Source: Propionibacteriaceae bacterium
Lineage (GTDB): Bacteria > Actinomycetota > Actinomycetes > Propionibacteriales > Propionibacteriaceae
Direction: 5' to 3'
DNA: 16,443 nucleotides
Assembly: GCA_031255975.1 (NCBI GenBank)
Contig: JAIRRM010000012.1
Coordinates: 1 to 16,443, forward strand
The notes beneath the pieces were generated by a model. That model saw only the letters and a program-made list of their open reading frames with translations. It did no database searches and was not told the origin of the DNA. The position numbers and the translations under genes are program-made. This document shows positions 15,749 to 16,443 of the stretch, piece after piece (the stretch's first letter is position 1; every line of letters starts with the position of its first letter).

Positions 15749-16443
15749 GTGAGTGTTTCACGTGAAACGGCGGAGTTGTACGGCGACGGCGACCCGGATG
15801 TGCCGCGCGCCAAACGCGCCATCGACGCCCCACTGCCGAACATCGCCGTCCCGGCGCAGTTCCCGCACCCTGGCCATACTCGCGTGATGGTGCTGGCCAA
15901 CCAGAAGGGCGGTGTGGGTAAAACCACCACGGCGGTGAATATCGCAGCGGCATTGGCCCAAGGCGGGCTACGGGTGTTGGTTGTCGATCTCGACCCGCAA
16001 GGCAACGCCTCTACGGCTTTGGGCGCCAAACATCAACAGGGCACTCCGGGCACATATGAGGTGCTGTTGGGGAGCATGTCGTTCGCCCAAGCGGTGCAGC
16101 CTTCCACCGAACATCCAGGCATCGTGGTGCTTGCGGCCACACCGGATCTTGCCGGTGCCGAGGTGGAGTTGGTGGAAATGGCGGGGCGCGAACGTCGTCT
16201 CAAAATGGCGCTGGATGCCTACCTGAGCGCCGTAGCGTTCGACTACGTGTTAATTGACTGCCCCCCCAGTTTGGGGCTGCTCACCGTAAACGCCTTCGTG
16301 GCCGCCACTGAAATCCTGCTGCCTATCCAGTGCGAGTACTACGCGCTAGAGGGCGTTTCGCAACTGCTGCACTCGGTGCAACTGGTGCAGGTGGGGCTGA
16401 ACCCACATCTCGCGGTCACTACCATCCTGCTCACCATGTACGA
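15749..16443 (+). CDS. parA: chromosome partitioning ATPase ParA (3' end beyond window)
   Basis: ParA is a deviant Walker ATPase that, with ParB bound at parS, moves newly copied origins apart. A start at GTG 15749 is supported by GGGAGG 6 nt upstream. The frame is open to the window end (231 codons). A 45-residue variable, Pro-rich N-terminal extension precedes MVLANQKGGVGKTTTAVN, where the deviant Walker A KGGVGKTT lies at 53-60. Walker A' is DLDPQGN (80-86) and Walker B region YVLIDCPPSLG (about 166-176). Residues 3-7 (VSRET) are encoded by a parS site. The C-terminal part and parB lie outside the window. The gene is well separated from rsmG, so it probably has its own promoter. Confidence 0.95.
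   Translation, partial: MSVSRETAELYGDGDPDVPRAKRAIDAPLPNIAVPAQFPHPGHTRVMVLANQKGGVGKTTTAVNIAAALAQGGLRVLVVDLDPQGNASTALGAKHQQGTPGTYEVLLGSMSFAQAVQPSTEHPGIVVLAATPDLAGAEVELVEMAGRERRLKMALDAYLSAVAFDYVLIDCPPSLGLLTVNAFVAATEILLPIQCEYYALEGVSQLLHSVQLVQVGLNPHLAVTTILLTMY
15754..15769. other. parS: parS site inside the parA start
   Basis: TGTTTCACGTGAAACG, 15 of 16 bases of parS, begins 5 bases into parA. ParB bound here could limit parA transcription or elongation, an inference from position. Confidence 0.9.

Noticed and set aside
1..16443. A hidden defence, mobile or biosynthetic system
   Set aside because: All genes belong to the conserved origin-region core or its usual neighbours. No integrase, transposase, toxin-antitoxin or nuclease genes were seen.

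Overview
This window is a chromosomal replication-origin region of a fairly high-GC bacterium. I assign it to Actinomycetota (Actinobacteria) from gene order and protein motifs. The evidence is the run dnaA-dnaN-recF-dciA(DUF721)-gyrB-gyrA-DUF3566-tRNA-Ile on one side, diverging from rpmH-rnpA-yidD-yidC-jag-rsmG-parA on the other. DUF3566 beside gyrA, a DciA ending in GRGPRDTYG, and frequent GTG starts all fit this phylum. I cannot name the genus. There is no gnd gene between dnaN and recF, where some actinobacteria have one.

Minus-strand half (positions 1-11888, transcribed right to left): dnaA (initiator), an intergenic oriC candidate of about 430 bp with two perfect DnaA boxes, dnaN (sliding clamp), recF, dciA (helicase-loader family), gyrB, gyrA, a DUF3566 membrane protein, a SIMPL/DUF541 protein translationally linked to it, and tRNA-Ile(GAU). 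At the left edge is a block of 22-bp tandem repeats with two REP-like hairpins, then the first 13 codons of an unidentified gene that leaves the window.

Plus-strand half (12242-16443): rpmH, rnpA, yidD, yidC, jag/khpB and rsmG are tightly packed, with ATGA overlaps at rnpA/yidD and possibly yidC/jag. A 403-bp gap with a decayed 35-bp tandem repeat follows, and then a ParA gene cut by the window end. Three near-consensus parS sites lie at 14925, 15366 and 15754. Two are inside coding sequence in the same reading frame, so RsmG and ParA both carry the peptide VSRET.

Functionally the left arm holds initiation, clamp, repair and supercoiling proteins. The right arm holds ribosome/RNase P, membrane insertion, RNA-binding, rRNA methylation and chromosome partition genes. 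Several starts were moved from the longest open frame to internal GTG/ATG codons with clear Shine-Dalgarno sequences (dnaA, dnaN, gyrB, DUF3566, SIMPL, rpmH, jag). I found no defence island, prophage, CRISPR array or other undescribed multi-gene system. The items worth a second look are repeats, palindromes and embedded parS sites.
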